This document shows, in pieces, positions 46,640-55,004 of a stretch of 64,000 bases of DNA; position 1 is the first letter of the stretch, and the number at the start of each line of letters is the position of its first letter. The translations under genes and the position numbers were made by a program. Source of the stretch: Panacagrimonas sp041603235 (GTDB taxonomy: Bacteria > Pseudomonadota > Gammaproteobacteria > Nevskiales > Nevskiaceae); the NCBI GenBank assembly GCA_041603235.1, contig JBFIES010000011.1, positions 62,001 to 126,000 on the forward strand. Direction: 5' to 3'. The notes below the pieces were generated by a model. The model ran no database searches. It was not told where the DNA came from and worked only from the letters and a program-made list of their open reading frames with translations.

Positions 46640-47427
46640 TGTCGGGTTCTATAAGAATTTGGGAAAGGGTCTTTCGGCGTAGAATTGTGTCGAGCCGCCA
46701 CCCCTTAGGGACAACGGGCCGGAGCGTAAGATTCTTCAGGGTTCAAAGTTCGGAATAGCGCCTACATACGGAAGCCCACCAGAAATCTGTAATCAACCTG
46801 ACTAAGTCTTCCTGTGTCTTTTCGCGCCCATCGCCTTATCCCCAACTCTATTGGCTCCGGAAATCGATTCCCTGGGGTGGGCATTCCCGGTATTACTTCG
46901 TTTGAGTGTCGAATCAGTGCTTCGATGCAAGTAATTTTGGAATTGAGTTTCGCAACGCCCTCCTAAGCTCCTGTGGGCTCATGGGAGAGGCCCCGAAGAT
47001 CGCGGGTAGGGGGTTGGGTCAATTTTTTCTCAGAACGCCGTAGCGGGCCTCTTAAAGCGTCTAACCAATCTGTGGGTGGCCCGTTGTCATCTGCGATATT
47101 GAATTTCCAGAAGCAGCAAAAAGTCTTTTGGGGGGATCTAATTTTTTCAAGGTTCGCCTGCAAGCCAAGGTCAACAAATGTCCTACGGAACGACGATCGC
47201 ATTGCTCAGAACAAAAGTCCTAGAAGCAGGGGCGAACCTTGATCACAATGCCGGCACAAAATTTTGGTGATTTTGGGCGCTACTGGTCCCCGCCAACCAC
47301 GGTCAGGTCCTTTCGTCGCTGCACTCTCAGTGTCCGGAAGTTGAAGTTCTCATTAGGGCGGAAATGCCTGGAATCGGCGACCCTGCGGTGGTCTGGGTTA
47401 CAGTTGATTGCGTCACAGGAGGACCGA
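46640..47427. other. Intergenic stretch of island A, no gene supported
   Basis: About 790 bases. Short open frames exist on both strands, but none has a convincing ribosome site or recognisable sequence. I see no tRNA, terminator or repeat here. It may hold decayed genes. Confidence 0.5.
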
Positions 47428-47841
47428 ATGAAGAAGAGCATTCTCGCCTTAGCTGTTTTTTTGGTTTCTTGCCTTCCGTCAACTTACGATGAGCTTCGAG
47501 GCAACAACGCTGGCACCTTGTCTTTCAGTAGTGAGATGCCGGCGACTGATGTCTGGTCATTAGTGTTCAATCAGTATCAGCTTTGCCTCGACTCGGGCTT
47601 TCAATTCCGGACTGCGCAAAGTTCAGTGACCGGAACGCCAGACGCGATGGGGCAAGGGGTTATAAAGCTCTTGTTGCATGGTCCGCTTGGTGATGACCTC
47701 ATGCTGGCAATCGACATTCAAAAAAACGCGAACGGACTAACCGATGTTCTAGTTACGCGCGCACTCGATTTCGCGGCCTGGCGGCGTTCGGCGGACCTGG
47801 TGAAGGCGTGGGTAGTGGAGGGCTCCACTGAGTGTAGGTAG
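47428..47841 (+). CDS. Small lipoprotein, unknown function
   Basis: 137 residues. The start MKKSILALAVFLVSCLPSTYDE is preceded by an AGGAGGA ribosome site; the longer upstream frame is not needed. The signal sequence ends in a lipobox-like LVSC (Cys about 15), so the protein is probably a periplasmic lipoprotein. The mature part is a small mixed domain (TLSFSSEMPATDVWSLVFNQY) with two further Cys. No family recognised. Confidence 0.7.
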   Translation: MKKSILALAVFLVSCLPSTYDELRGNNAGTLSFSSEMPATDVWSLVFNQYQLCLDSGFQFRTAQSSVTGTPDAMGQGVIKLLLHGPLGDDLMLAIDIQKNANGLTDVLVTRALDFAAWRRSADLVKAWVVEGSTECR

Positions 47842-47927
47842 CGCCTGGCTTTGCGCGCTTGTCCGCCCGTTGTGGTGAACTTCATTAATGCCATTGGATG
47901 CCGCCGTCAGGGTGCAGGGAGAGCGTC

Positions 47928-48677
47928 GTGCCGATAGATCCATTTCAAGCAGCGCTATTGAAAGTTGGCCGCGCGCGTCGACACATCGACGAACTTGAGC
48001 TAGTAATCAAAGATCTACTCCGGACCGACTTTTGTTCAGTTGAAGTGGATGAGGATGAAGGTGCACAGAGCTGGAATCTGGTGCTCCGCACCAAAGAGCA
48101 GCTGCCAACGGATATTCCACTGGCATTAGGCGATGCGGCCCATAACCTGCGCAGTTCTTTAGACATCTTGGTCAACATGCTTGTGTCTGCGAGAGCAGAG
48201 AACGCAGCTTCCAGCAGTTTTCCGCTGCACGAGAGCCAGGAAAACCTAAGAGATAAGATCGACAAAGGGAATATACGAAAGCATTACCCGGAATTAGCAG
48301 ATCTAATCTTCGGAAGTATTTGTCCCTTCAAGGACGGCAATTTCCTCCTTTGGGCTTTGAATAAGCTGGATATCGTCGACAAGCATCGACTTATTGTTCC
48401 AGTGTTTGCTGTGACTAAGCTTAGTGGTCTTTCTGCGAGAGATGAAAACAACAACGTTTTTCAGAACATGACCGTGGCTGTTGGGCCTGGAGGGCGCATG
48501 AATCTCATTCGGACCCGAGCAAAGCTCTACATCACGAACTTGGGAGTGCCTTCAATAGCGGTAATTTTCGATTCTGGACACCCATTTGAAGGCGAGCCGG
48601 TAGTTTCTAAACTCCGTGAAGTCGCCACAGAAGTCACTGCCGTGATTGAGGCCGTTCGGGTGCTTGATACGCAATAG
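47928..48677 (+). CDS. Conserved hypothetical protein with GDxxHNLRSSLD motif
   Basis: 249 residues from the GTG of VPIDPFQAALLK, chosen for the AGGGAG site just upstream; an ATG ten codons earlier also fits. The N-terminal helix (LLKVGRARRHIDELELVIKDLL) and the segment ALGDAAHNLRSSLDILVNMLV match a widespread family of unnamed cytosolic proteins. The His in AAHNLR and the nearby Arg may form a functional site. No signal peptide. Confidence 0.7.
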   Translation: MPIDPFQAALLKVGRARRHIDELELVIKDLLRTDFCSVEVDEDEGAQSWNLVLRTKEQLPTDIPLALGDAAHNLRSSLDILVNMLVSARAENAASSSFPLHESQENLRDKIDKGNIRKHYPELADLIFGSICPFKDGNFLLWALNKLDIVDKHRLIVPVFAVTKLSGLSARDENNNVFQNMTVAVGPGGRMNLIRTRAKLYITNLGVPSIAVIFDSGHPFEGEPVVSKLREVATEVTAVIEAVRVLDTQ

Positions 48678-49016
48678 CAGGTTGCGATTCAAGAGCACCC
48701 GAGTTCCGGGGTCGGATCCCTAGTGACGCACCTAATCGTCGAGTGAATGTTGGACGAAGAAGTGCATGTGCTTGCAAAGCGTCCCAGATGAGTTGGTCGT
48801 CATCAAGCTTGTGCCTTTGATATGACCGCATGCGGCAGAATCGCAAATTACCGCCAGAACGGCCGGTCCTTGGCGATCATGTCTGCTCTTGGTGCGGGGC
48901 GCTGCGTGTGGGCGTTGGAGATGTCCCCGCTATGTCAGGCATTATTTCGCAAAATCGGACTTCACCGAGTGGTGGAAGGCGTTCCCAGCCTATGATTCGG
49001 CCATAGGGGCAAGGCA
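48678..49016. other. Intergenic stretch, nothing supported
   Basis: About 340 bases with no convincing open frame, RNA or hairpin terminator. Confidence 0.45.
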
Positions 49017-49460
49017 TTGCGTAGACTCAAACTCACAGTCCTTTTGTTAGCGCTTGTTGGCTTGGCGGGTTGTGTGACTGCGCCTGGTAAATTGGGCCCA
49101 GAAGATTACACATCTAGACAAGTGGGCCTCCTCACCCCAGCTTCACATTCGTTGTCAATCTTCTATGAGGGGCTACGCTTTTGCGGGCCCGAAAGCGGCG
49201 GCGCAATCTTCGTTACCCTTCACGGAATTCCGGAGTGTTCGCCAATACGGCCGGATGGTTCGGCTGTGTGTGACATGTATCTCGAGGGCTTCTATGGCGG
49301 CAGATCAAGTTTCGTTCTTGGTCGTGCCGAATTCATGCCCGAGGAAAACGGGAGTTCGGTAATTTTCAGCGTTCAAACTTATGCCGCGAAGAAAGAAAAA
49401 ATTCTGGCGGCTTGGGAGATGTTTGCGAAAGGCAAGGCCAAAGAAGTTTGCCCGGAATAG
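49017..49460 (+). CDS. Small lipoprotein, unknown function
   Basis: 147 residues with a TTG start preceded by an AGGGG-type site. The signal sequence (LKLTVLLLALVGLAGC) ends in a canonical lipobox LAGC. The mature region contains five further Cys (FCGPESG, PECSPIRPDG, SAVCDMYLEG, EVCPE) and short beta strands. It is the second lipoprotein of the island. No family recognised. Confidence 0.65.
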   Translation: MRRLKLTVLLLALVGLAGCVTAPGKLGPEDYTSRQVGLLTPASHSLSIFYEGLRFCGPESGGAIFVTLHGIPECSPIRPDGSAVCDMYLEGFYGGRSSFVLGRAEFMPEENGSSVIFSVQTYAAKKEKILAAWEMFAKGKAKEVCPE

Positions 49461-49557
49461 CCATCACCGTGCCCACACATGCGTTCCGGCGAGTAAAGTG
49501 CTTCACCCTTCTTCGCGACCCTTCTGGGTTTGCGCGTGCTCGTTAGACATATTCGAC

Positions 49558-49905
49558 ATGAAAAAATTGCTTACCAAGGATTTAAGCAAGCCCCGGAGTC
49601 GGCGTTTGAGAAAGAAGCTACGAACAGCAGAATTTCAAGAGCTTGGGGTAGAGGTTGATGCCTCCTTTCCCGTTGAGAAGGCTGACCTTGATACGACCGT
49701 CGACGAATGGATTGATTTCGTTGAATCCAACGGCTGGAATTTCGGTGGCGGCATAGGAGATGGTCGCCTCTCTGGTTTTGTCGCAATGCGCGGAAGCTCC
49801 CTGCGGCATTCAGATAGAGCCCTCATTCGGGAGTGGCTCTCTTGCAAGCTCGGAGCAGACAATGTGGAGGTGGGGAGCTTGAGAGACTGTTGGCATGGCG
49901 GGTGA
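49558..49905 (+). CDS. YggL-like (DUF469) ribosome-associated protein, island copy
   Basis: 115 residues. RSRRLRKKLRTAEFQELGVEVDASF closely follows E. coli YggL (RSRRLRKKMHIDEFQELGF), then LDTTVDEWIDFVESNGWNFGGG and ALIREWLSCKLGADNVEVGSLRDCWH match the rest of the family. YggL binds the 50S subunit in E. coli. The upstream long frame is not needed. Finding this family inside a defence island rather than at its usual chromosomal site is unusual; a core copy probably exists elsewhere. The 10 residues before the family core are MKKLLTKDLSKP. Confidence 0.82.
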   Translation: MKKLLTKDLSKPRSRRLRKKLRTAEFQELGVEVDASFPVEKADLDTTVDEWIDFVESNGWNFGGGIGDGRLSGFVAMRGSSLRHSDRALIREWLSCKLGADNVEVGSLRDCWHGG

Positions 49906-50176
49906 ATAGATGTCCGGCGATCCTTCTCAGCGGACGCCACGATCATGCTCTGCCTCTTGGTAGGCTTTCTGAATTTTGCCGGGGCACTCACTAGCGATTC
50001 CGGTGATCGGTCGCGTCTACTCGAGCGCTGATGAGTGGGAGCTCCTAGCGGGGCGAACAAGCCCACTGGGATGGTCAGTGCCCCACAGACTAGTCTTTGC
50101 GTCTATCGCGGCTTGTAGGTGCGCTGTAGGGCGCGAGAAGGCCCTTCATTGCGTGGCCGGGCGCCTCTTCCCGCCC

Positions 50177-51574
50177 TCAGGAATCCCCGTTCTTCAAATC
50201 GTTGAACTTCTCGGCCATTGTCGGGTTTCTCTTCGTCAGCTTCTTGATGGTTACGTCCTGAGCCTTGTCGTTTGCAAGCCGAAGATTTCGATCGGTGCCG
50301 AGCAGGGCATCCTTGGTCTTCTGCAGGTGATCGATTGATTTATCGATCTCATCAATAGCAGTCTTGAAGCGTCGTGAAGCGAGATCATAATTCTTGCCGA
50401 ACGCAGCCTTGAAGGTATCGAGCTCCTGCTCAAAATTGGTGATATCAATATTCTGGGCCCGGACTAAAGCTAGCTCTGTTTTGTATTGCAGGGATTTCAT
50501 TGCAGCGTTGCGCAACAGCGTGATGATCGGGATAAAGAATTGCGGCCGGACAACATACATTTTCGGATAGCGATGAAATACGTCGACGATTCCGGTGTTA
50601 TAGAGCTCGCTATCTGGCTCGAGCAGGGAGACGAGCACGGCATACTCGCATCCCTTTTCGGTGCGGTCCTTATCCAGTTCCTTTAGAAAATCCTGGTTCT
50701 TGTTTTTCGTCGCGGTGCGATCACTCTCGTTCTTCATCTCAAACATGATCGAAACGATCTCGGTGTCGCTCTCGTCTGAGTCTCGGAAGATGTAATCGCC
50801 CTTGCTCCCGCTCCGAGCGTCGTTGTCCTTCTCGAAATAGGCCCTCGGGAACGCGGTCGCTCTGATTCGATTGAACTCTGTCTCGCAATGCTGCTCTAGG
50901 GTTTCGCCTATCATTTTGGTGGATAGGCGCGCCTTCATATCCTGGATTCGTGCGATTTCGTTCTCACGGTCCTTGATCTGAGTTTCATACTTGTCTTTGA
51001 GAGACTTCTCGGAAATCTGCTTCTCAAGTGCAGCGCGCTCAAGGCCGCTTCTCAGATCGTCTCGTTCTTTTTCGACCGCACTTAGTGCTTCACTGATTGC
51101 TAGCTTCTGCTCTACGACATTTGCATCGAGTTTTGCCTTCAGATTCTGGATCTCCGCATCTTTGGCGCTTGCCACCCCTTGCAGCTCGCTAGAGAGTTTT
51201 GCCGCCGCAGTTTTCATGGCGGCTTCTTCGTCCAGTTTGGCCTGCTTTAGTGCAGTAGCTAACGCATCACGTTCTTTCTCCACTGCACTTAGAGCCTCAG
51301 TCACGGCCAATTTTCGCTCTACGGCCCCGGCGTCGAGTCTGGCTTTCAGTTCTTGAATCTGAGCATCTTTGGCAGTGGCTGATTTCTGAAGCTCGCTGGT
51401 CACCTGGGTCTTGGCCAAAGCAATAGCGTTCAACTTGTCCTGTTCGGCGAGCGCGAGACGCTCGTGCAGCTGCTCATCAAAGGCTTTGTCGCGGACTTGC
51501 TTGAGAATGTCCGCATAGCCAGCCTCATCAATCTTGAACGCTTTGCCGCAATGCGGGCAGATGATCTCGTGCAT
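50177..51574 (-). CDS. DUF2130 protein: zinc ribbon, long coiled coil and PD-(D/E)xK-like domain
   Basis: 465 residues from MHEIICPHCGKAF. The first Cys pair (CPHC, about 6-9) forms a zinc ribbon-like start. Residues 25-230 are coiled coil containing a repeated unit: TEALSAVEKERDALATALKQAK is followed about 65 residues later by SEALSAVEKERDDLRSGLERA. The C-terminal part (from about 260) has GSKGDYIFRDS and IMFEMKNESDRTATKN, which fits the D...ExK core of restriction-like nucleases, then the DUF2130 segment NQDFLKELDKDRTEKGCEYAVLVSL. Function untested in this family; nuclease activity on DNA or RNA is an inference. Confidence 0.78.
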   Translation of the reverse strand: MHEIICPHCGKAFKIDEAGYADILKQVRDKAFDEQLHERLALAEQDKLNAIALAKTQVTSELQKSATAKDAQIQELKARLDAGAVERKLAVTEALSAVEKERDALATALKQAKLDEEAAMKTAAAKLSSELQGVASAKDAEIQNLKAKLDANVVEQKLAISEALSAVEKERDDLRSGLERAALEKQISEKSLKDKYETQIKDRENEIARIQDMKARLSTKMIGETLEQHCETEFNRIRATAFPRAYFEKDNDARSGSKGDYIFRDSDESDTEIVSIMFEMKNESDRTATKNKNQDFLKELDKDRTEKGCEYAVLVSLLEPDSELYNTGIVDVFHRYPKMYVVRPQFFIPIITLLRNAAMKSLQYKTELALVRAQNIDITNFEQELDTFKAAFGKNYDLASRRFKTAIDEIDKSIDHLQKTKDALLGTDRNLRLANDKAQDVTIKKLTKRNPTMAEKFNDLKNGDS

Positions 51575-52058
51575 GTCTGCTTTATTCCCTTTTTTGGCTT
51601 CTCGGTGGTGCGAAGCCACGCGTCGTCGCGGCTTTCGAAAACAGTGTGACTTAGGTTGAGTGCGGGCCAGCATGCCGCAGACCCGTGTTCACGACCAGCT
51701 CTGCTTGTGCGGGCGCCGTGATGCCCACAGAAATCGTGTGATCAGGCACAACTTCGCGCTTGCCATGTAGAGGGAGCTTTGTGTGGTAGTAGTTTGTGAG
51801 CATCGTCAAAGACGCGGAGCTTTACCTCAGATTTCGCGCACATGAGCCTTATTGGCCATCTCACACTGTCCCAATCGTAGCCAGGCGAATGCGCAGCACA
51901 AGGGAGATAACGGAGTGCTGGATGGGACGCAGATAGGTTTGGCTTGGGCTAGCTATATGGACTTGATGCGCTACTGTGCGTCAGAGGGCCAAGCTTCTGG
52001 ACGGGTTTCCAGGGTCCTAAGCTACTCTGGGATATTTAGCGGAATAAGGAAGCCGACG
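51575..52058. other. Intergenic stretch between DUF2130 and a small hypothetical gene
   Basis: About 480 bases. Part of the open frame that reads into the next gene starts here, but the ribosome site for that gene is further right. No RNA, repeat or terminator recognised. Confidence 0.4.
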
Positions 52059-52358
52059 ATGTCTAGACTTGTGATATTGCATGACGTGCAGGGGCGGAAC
52101 AGAAAGGGAGAGCTGTGCCACCCTTACATGGGCTCGCGTGGAGCGTCCGCGGGCCTTTTTAGCGTCTCTACATCTGGCGCGAGCAACCAGTATCAGCGCG
52201 TTGATGAGCGCACATTGCGGGAAATGATCGAGGCAGGAAAGTTCGATGCGGGTGGGCGCATTCGCATGGTGCCTGATGGTGATACCCGCACGCGTAGAGG
52301 AGGTGGAATGCGCCCCCTTAGCTATAAAGGTCGAGAACTGAGATCGTCCCTGCGATAA
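52059..52358 (+). CDS. Hypothetical protein
   Basis: 99 residues from MSRLVILHDVQG, which has an AAGGA site about nine bases upstream. Gly/Arg-rich C-terminus (RTRRGGGMRPLSYKGRE). No recognised family. Opposite in direction to its flanking genes, and not clearly part of any operon. Could be spurious. Confidence 0.4.
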   Translation: MSRLVILHDVQGRNRKGELCHPYMGSRGASAGLFSVSTSGASNQYQRVDERTLREMIEAGKFDAGGRIRMVPDGDTRTRRGGGMRPLSYKGRELRSSLR

Positions 52359-52554
52359 GTCGCTTGACTCTCGTGGTCCTTTCTCTCGGGATTGCGCTCT
52401 GTATTCGGCCGAGCCTGTCCTGATAGGGAATCTCGCGCAGTGGCGGCGTGCCGAATGGGGCCGTCTACGGATGCAATAGATCCGATCGTAGTCAGGCTTC
52501 AAATTTGCGGGCATATCCAGTGAATCAGAGCGCACAAGAGTCTACGGCTACTGG

Positions 52555-54675
52555 TTAGGCCCAATGTTCTTTCTCATAGACGCTTTGTTCCCCCCGACTC
52601 AAGGGTTGAGACGAGCAACCCGTGCGGACGAAGAACTCGTCCTTGCCTTCATACTTCGTGAAGACCGGAGTGCCGCTTTTGGACACATGAACACGGCATA
52701 TCTGTTGGCCGTCATAGAGCGGAAAGGAGATCTTGATATGGCTGCCAAGTTCCAATCCGATGATGTTCTTGATGATCTCAATGAGTTTCAACTCGAAACC
52801 ATCAATATTGTTCTTGCCAAGTGTTTGGAGGTCATCAGCCAGCCCCAAGGCGTTTGAATCGTCGTCAATGCCGATTAAGAGATCTCCCCCTTCGGAGTTC
52901 AGAAAGGCCGCTATGGTCTTTGCGATAACAAATTCCAGTTTTTTGTTGACGGCCTTCGTCTTCAGATCGTATCGGAGGGTTGATTTGAATTCCGTTCGAT
53001 CACTCTCGCCTGCCAGTATGAGCTCTTGCAACTCTTCGTTGATCGACTCCTGGTGGGTCATTTCAATCCGCGACCTCAGCGCGTCATAGACCAGCTTCGA
53101 CCGCTTCGCCAAGAATGTCGCGTAGTCGTCACTCTCGATGCCGAACCCCCTCAGGTCTATGAAGTGGGACTTCAGCGCGATATTAATTTCGCTGTTCTCG
53201 TCATGAAAATCACGAATATAAACCGACGGAGCTTTCGCGCCGATCTTGCGCTTATTGAGATGGTCGCTGACAAACGTGATGTTCATCAAGCTATTGCTAT
53301 TCGGCGTTTCTTTGCCCCTGAGATAGGCCCTTGGGAAGAAGTGATGGTAGTTCTTGCTGTTTGCGATCTTGAGCCAGGAATTGTCCAGGATCACCTTTCC
53401 GTTGTCCCTGAAGTCCTTTGGCTCCTGATAGGCGAATAGACACAGAATTGCTTTGCAGTAGCTATTGCCAGCACTGAAGCTCGTATCCACAAGTGCGCGC
53501 GGAGATTCCAGATGCACCTTGATGTCGGCGTAGTCAGGCCGCTCATCATTCAGGATGTCGTCGATCCGTTTAATGTCCCGCGCCAGCTTTGACTCCGTAG
53601 AGCTGGAATATCGGGAAGCGAGCGAGATGCGCCAAAAGAACTCCTCAAGGCATTTCTTTTGGAACCCATTTGGCTTGTCACCTTTGTGGTAGAAAAAATA
53701 GGCGAAGGGGATGAGAAGTGCGTCGTAGGGGAGTATCTGAGAGACGGGAATACGATAAGTGGTGCGAAAGTAGTCGATGCTTTCCTTCAGGGCCGAGATG
53801 GCTGAGTCCCACGCGCTGATAATTGCCTGCTTGTCTAGGGCGAGAATGGTCTTGCGTTTACATTCCTTTGTCCGGCTGAGGACAAGAGACAACAGGCTCA
53901 GGACCACTGTATTGGATACGCCCTCGTATTTGATGTCTTTCAGCTCTTTGAGGAAATTGCCCCACTTCAACGTCATGTCGAAGCTCTGCGCTTCGTCATA
54001 GGTCTTGGCGGACATGATCTCGAAAAGAGTCAAGGTCTGGCCGCCGGTGTTGATGCGCGTAAACACCTCGATCGCAGAATCTATGTCCTCCTTTCTCAGG
54101 ACTACGGTGGAGAACTCATAGGTGCGAAAAGCGGTCGCATACGAATCGATCAGTTCGAGTTCCTGCCCGCTGAATTGAGATTCGAGCTCTTTTGCCTTTG
54201 CGAAACTGAAGTTCAGGACGGTGCTCAGGGAAATAGATTTGGCGCCGCTCGGCTCGGCGGAGATCACTTGGCCCTCGCTGTCGCTGATATCGACATCAAT
54301 ATTGACCACAATGTCGCCGTAGTCGGTCACCTTCTTCTCTCCAGTCTTCTGAATCTTTGCCCCACGATAGGCAGCGAAGAGAGAAGTGATCCGCTGTTGT
54401 CCATCTAGAACGTATTCCACCTTCGTTCCGTCAGGAGTAGGCGGAATATCCAGATTGCCGACGTTCTTGATGTCGTTAATTCGCTCGTCGGTTTTCCAAA
54501 GGATAAATGTGCCGATCGGGTAGCCTTTCAGAATGCTGTCCAGAAGCTTGGAAGTCTTGTCGATGCCCCAGACGAACTCGCGCTGAAATTTAGGAATCTT
54601 GATGATTCCCTTCTCAATATCCGAGATCAGATCAGAATATTTCTTTGAGTCAGGTTTCGGCTGTTCGAATTTCAT
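52555..54675 (-). CDS. DUF262 - HNH (DUF1524-like) - AlbA_2 fusion protein, candidate defence effector
   Basis: 706 residues from the ATG of MKFEQPKPDSKK; an earlier ATG 18 codons upstream keeps the frame. Domains: an N-terminal ParB-like DUF262/GmrS domain (KFQREFVWGIDKTSKLLDSI, about 25-44; LDGQQRITSLFAAYRG, about 90), then a DUF1524/HNH-type segment near 440-490 (NYHHFFPRAYLRGKE, NSLMNITFVSDHLNKRKIG), then a Schlafen AlbA_2 domain from about 550 to the end (ESDRTEFKSTLRYDLK, FLNSEGGDLLIGIDDD, EFFVRTGCSSQPLSRG). GmrSD-type pairs cut modified DNA; AlbA_2 domains bind nucleic acid or nucleotide. All key motifs look intact. It lies downstream of hsdS on the same strand with a 329-base gap. Confidence 0.82.
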   Translation of the reverse strand: MKFEQPKPDSKKYSDLISDIEKGIIKIPKFQREFVWGIDKTSKLLDSILKGYPIGTFILWKTDERINDIKNVGNLDIPPTPDGTKVEYVLDGQQRITSLFAAYRGAKIQKTGEKKVTDYGDIVVNIDVDISDSEGQVISAEPSGAKSISLSTVLNFSFAKAKELESQFSGQELELIDSYATAFRTYEFSTVVLRKEDIDSAIEVFTRINTGGQTLTLFEIMSAKTYDEAQSFDMTLKWGNFLKELKDIKYEGVSNTVVLSLLSLVLSRTKECKRKTILALDKQAIISAWDSAISALKESIDYFRTTYRIPVSQILPYDALLIPFAYFFYHKGDKPNGFQKKCLEEFFWRISLASRYSSSTESKLARDIKRIDDILNDERPDYADIKVHLESPRALVDTSFSAGNSYCKAILCLFAYQEPKDFRDNGKVILDNSWLKIANSKNYHHFFPRAYLRGKETPNSNSLMNITFVSDHLNKRKIGAKAPSVYIRDFHDENSEINIALKSHFIDLRGFGIESDDYATFLAKRSKLVYDALRSRIEMTHQESINEELQELILAGESDRTEFKSTLRYDLKTKAVNKKLEFVIAKTIAAFLNSEGGDLLIGIDDDSNALGLADDLQTLGKNNIDGFELKLIEIIKNIIGLELGSHIKISFPLYDGQQICRVHVSKSGTPVFTKYEGKDEFFVRTGCSSQPLSRGEQSVYEKEHWA

Positions 54676-55004
54676 GGGCCTAGATTGATGAAGTGTTGGG
54701 CATTGGATATTTGCAGGCGTTGTGGCCATACAATCTCGGGGATACTTTGAAGAAGCTTACTGACACGCTGATCTGCTTCGATGCCTCCCCTCGATCTGCC
54801 GCCCGGCGGGCCATGTGATCGGGTAGATTAGTGGCTAGGGATGTCGCGCTGGTTTGCATCTTGACTCGTTGCAGGAGTTGCGCAAGATGATTTTGGCCTG
54901 CCTCTTTCCCTGTCCAGCCAATCGTTAAAATCGATGAAGCATTCAGAAGTTTTCGTTTCTCACGCTCGCACCAAGTTTCTGGAATTCCGAACATGAGGAG
55001 TGGC
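54676..55004. other. Gap between hsdS and the DUF262 gene, with an uncertain minus-strand frame
   Basis: A minus-strand frame of about 114 codons (54680-55024) spans this gap and overlaps both neighbours slightly. It contains TIGWTGKEAGQNHLAQLLQR but resembles nothing I know and has no clear ribosome site, so I do not call a gene. The gap likely contains a promoter for the DUF262 gene. Confidence 0.35.

Noticed and set aside
46973..47242. 89-codon open frame in island A gap
   Set aside because: Poor start context and no family resemblance; listed as an empty stretch instead.
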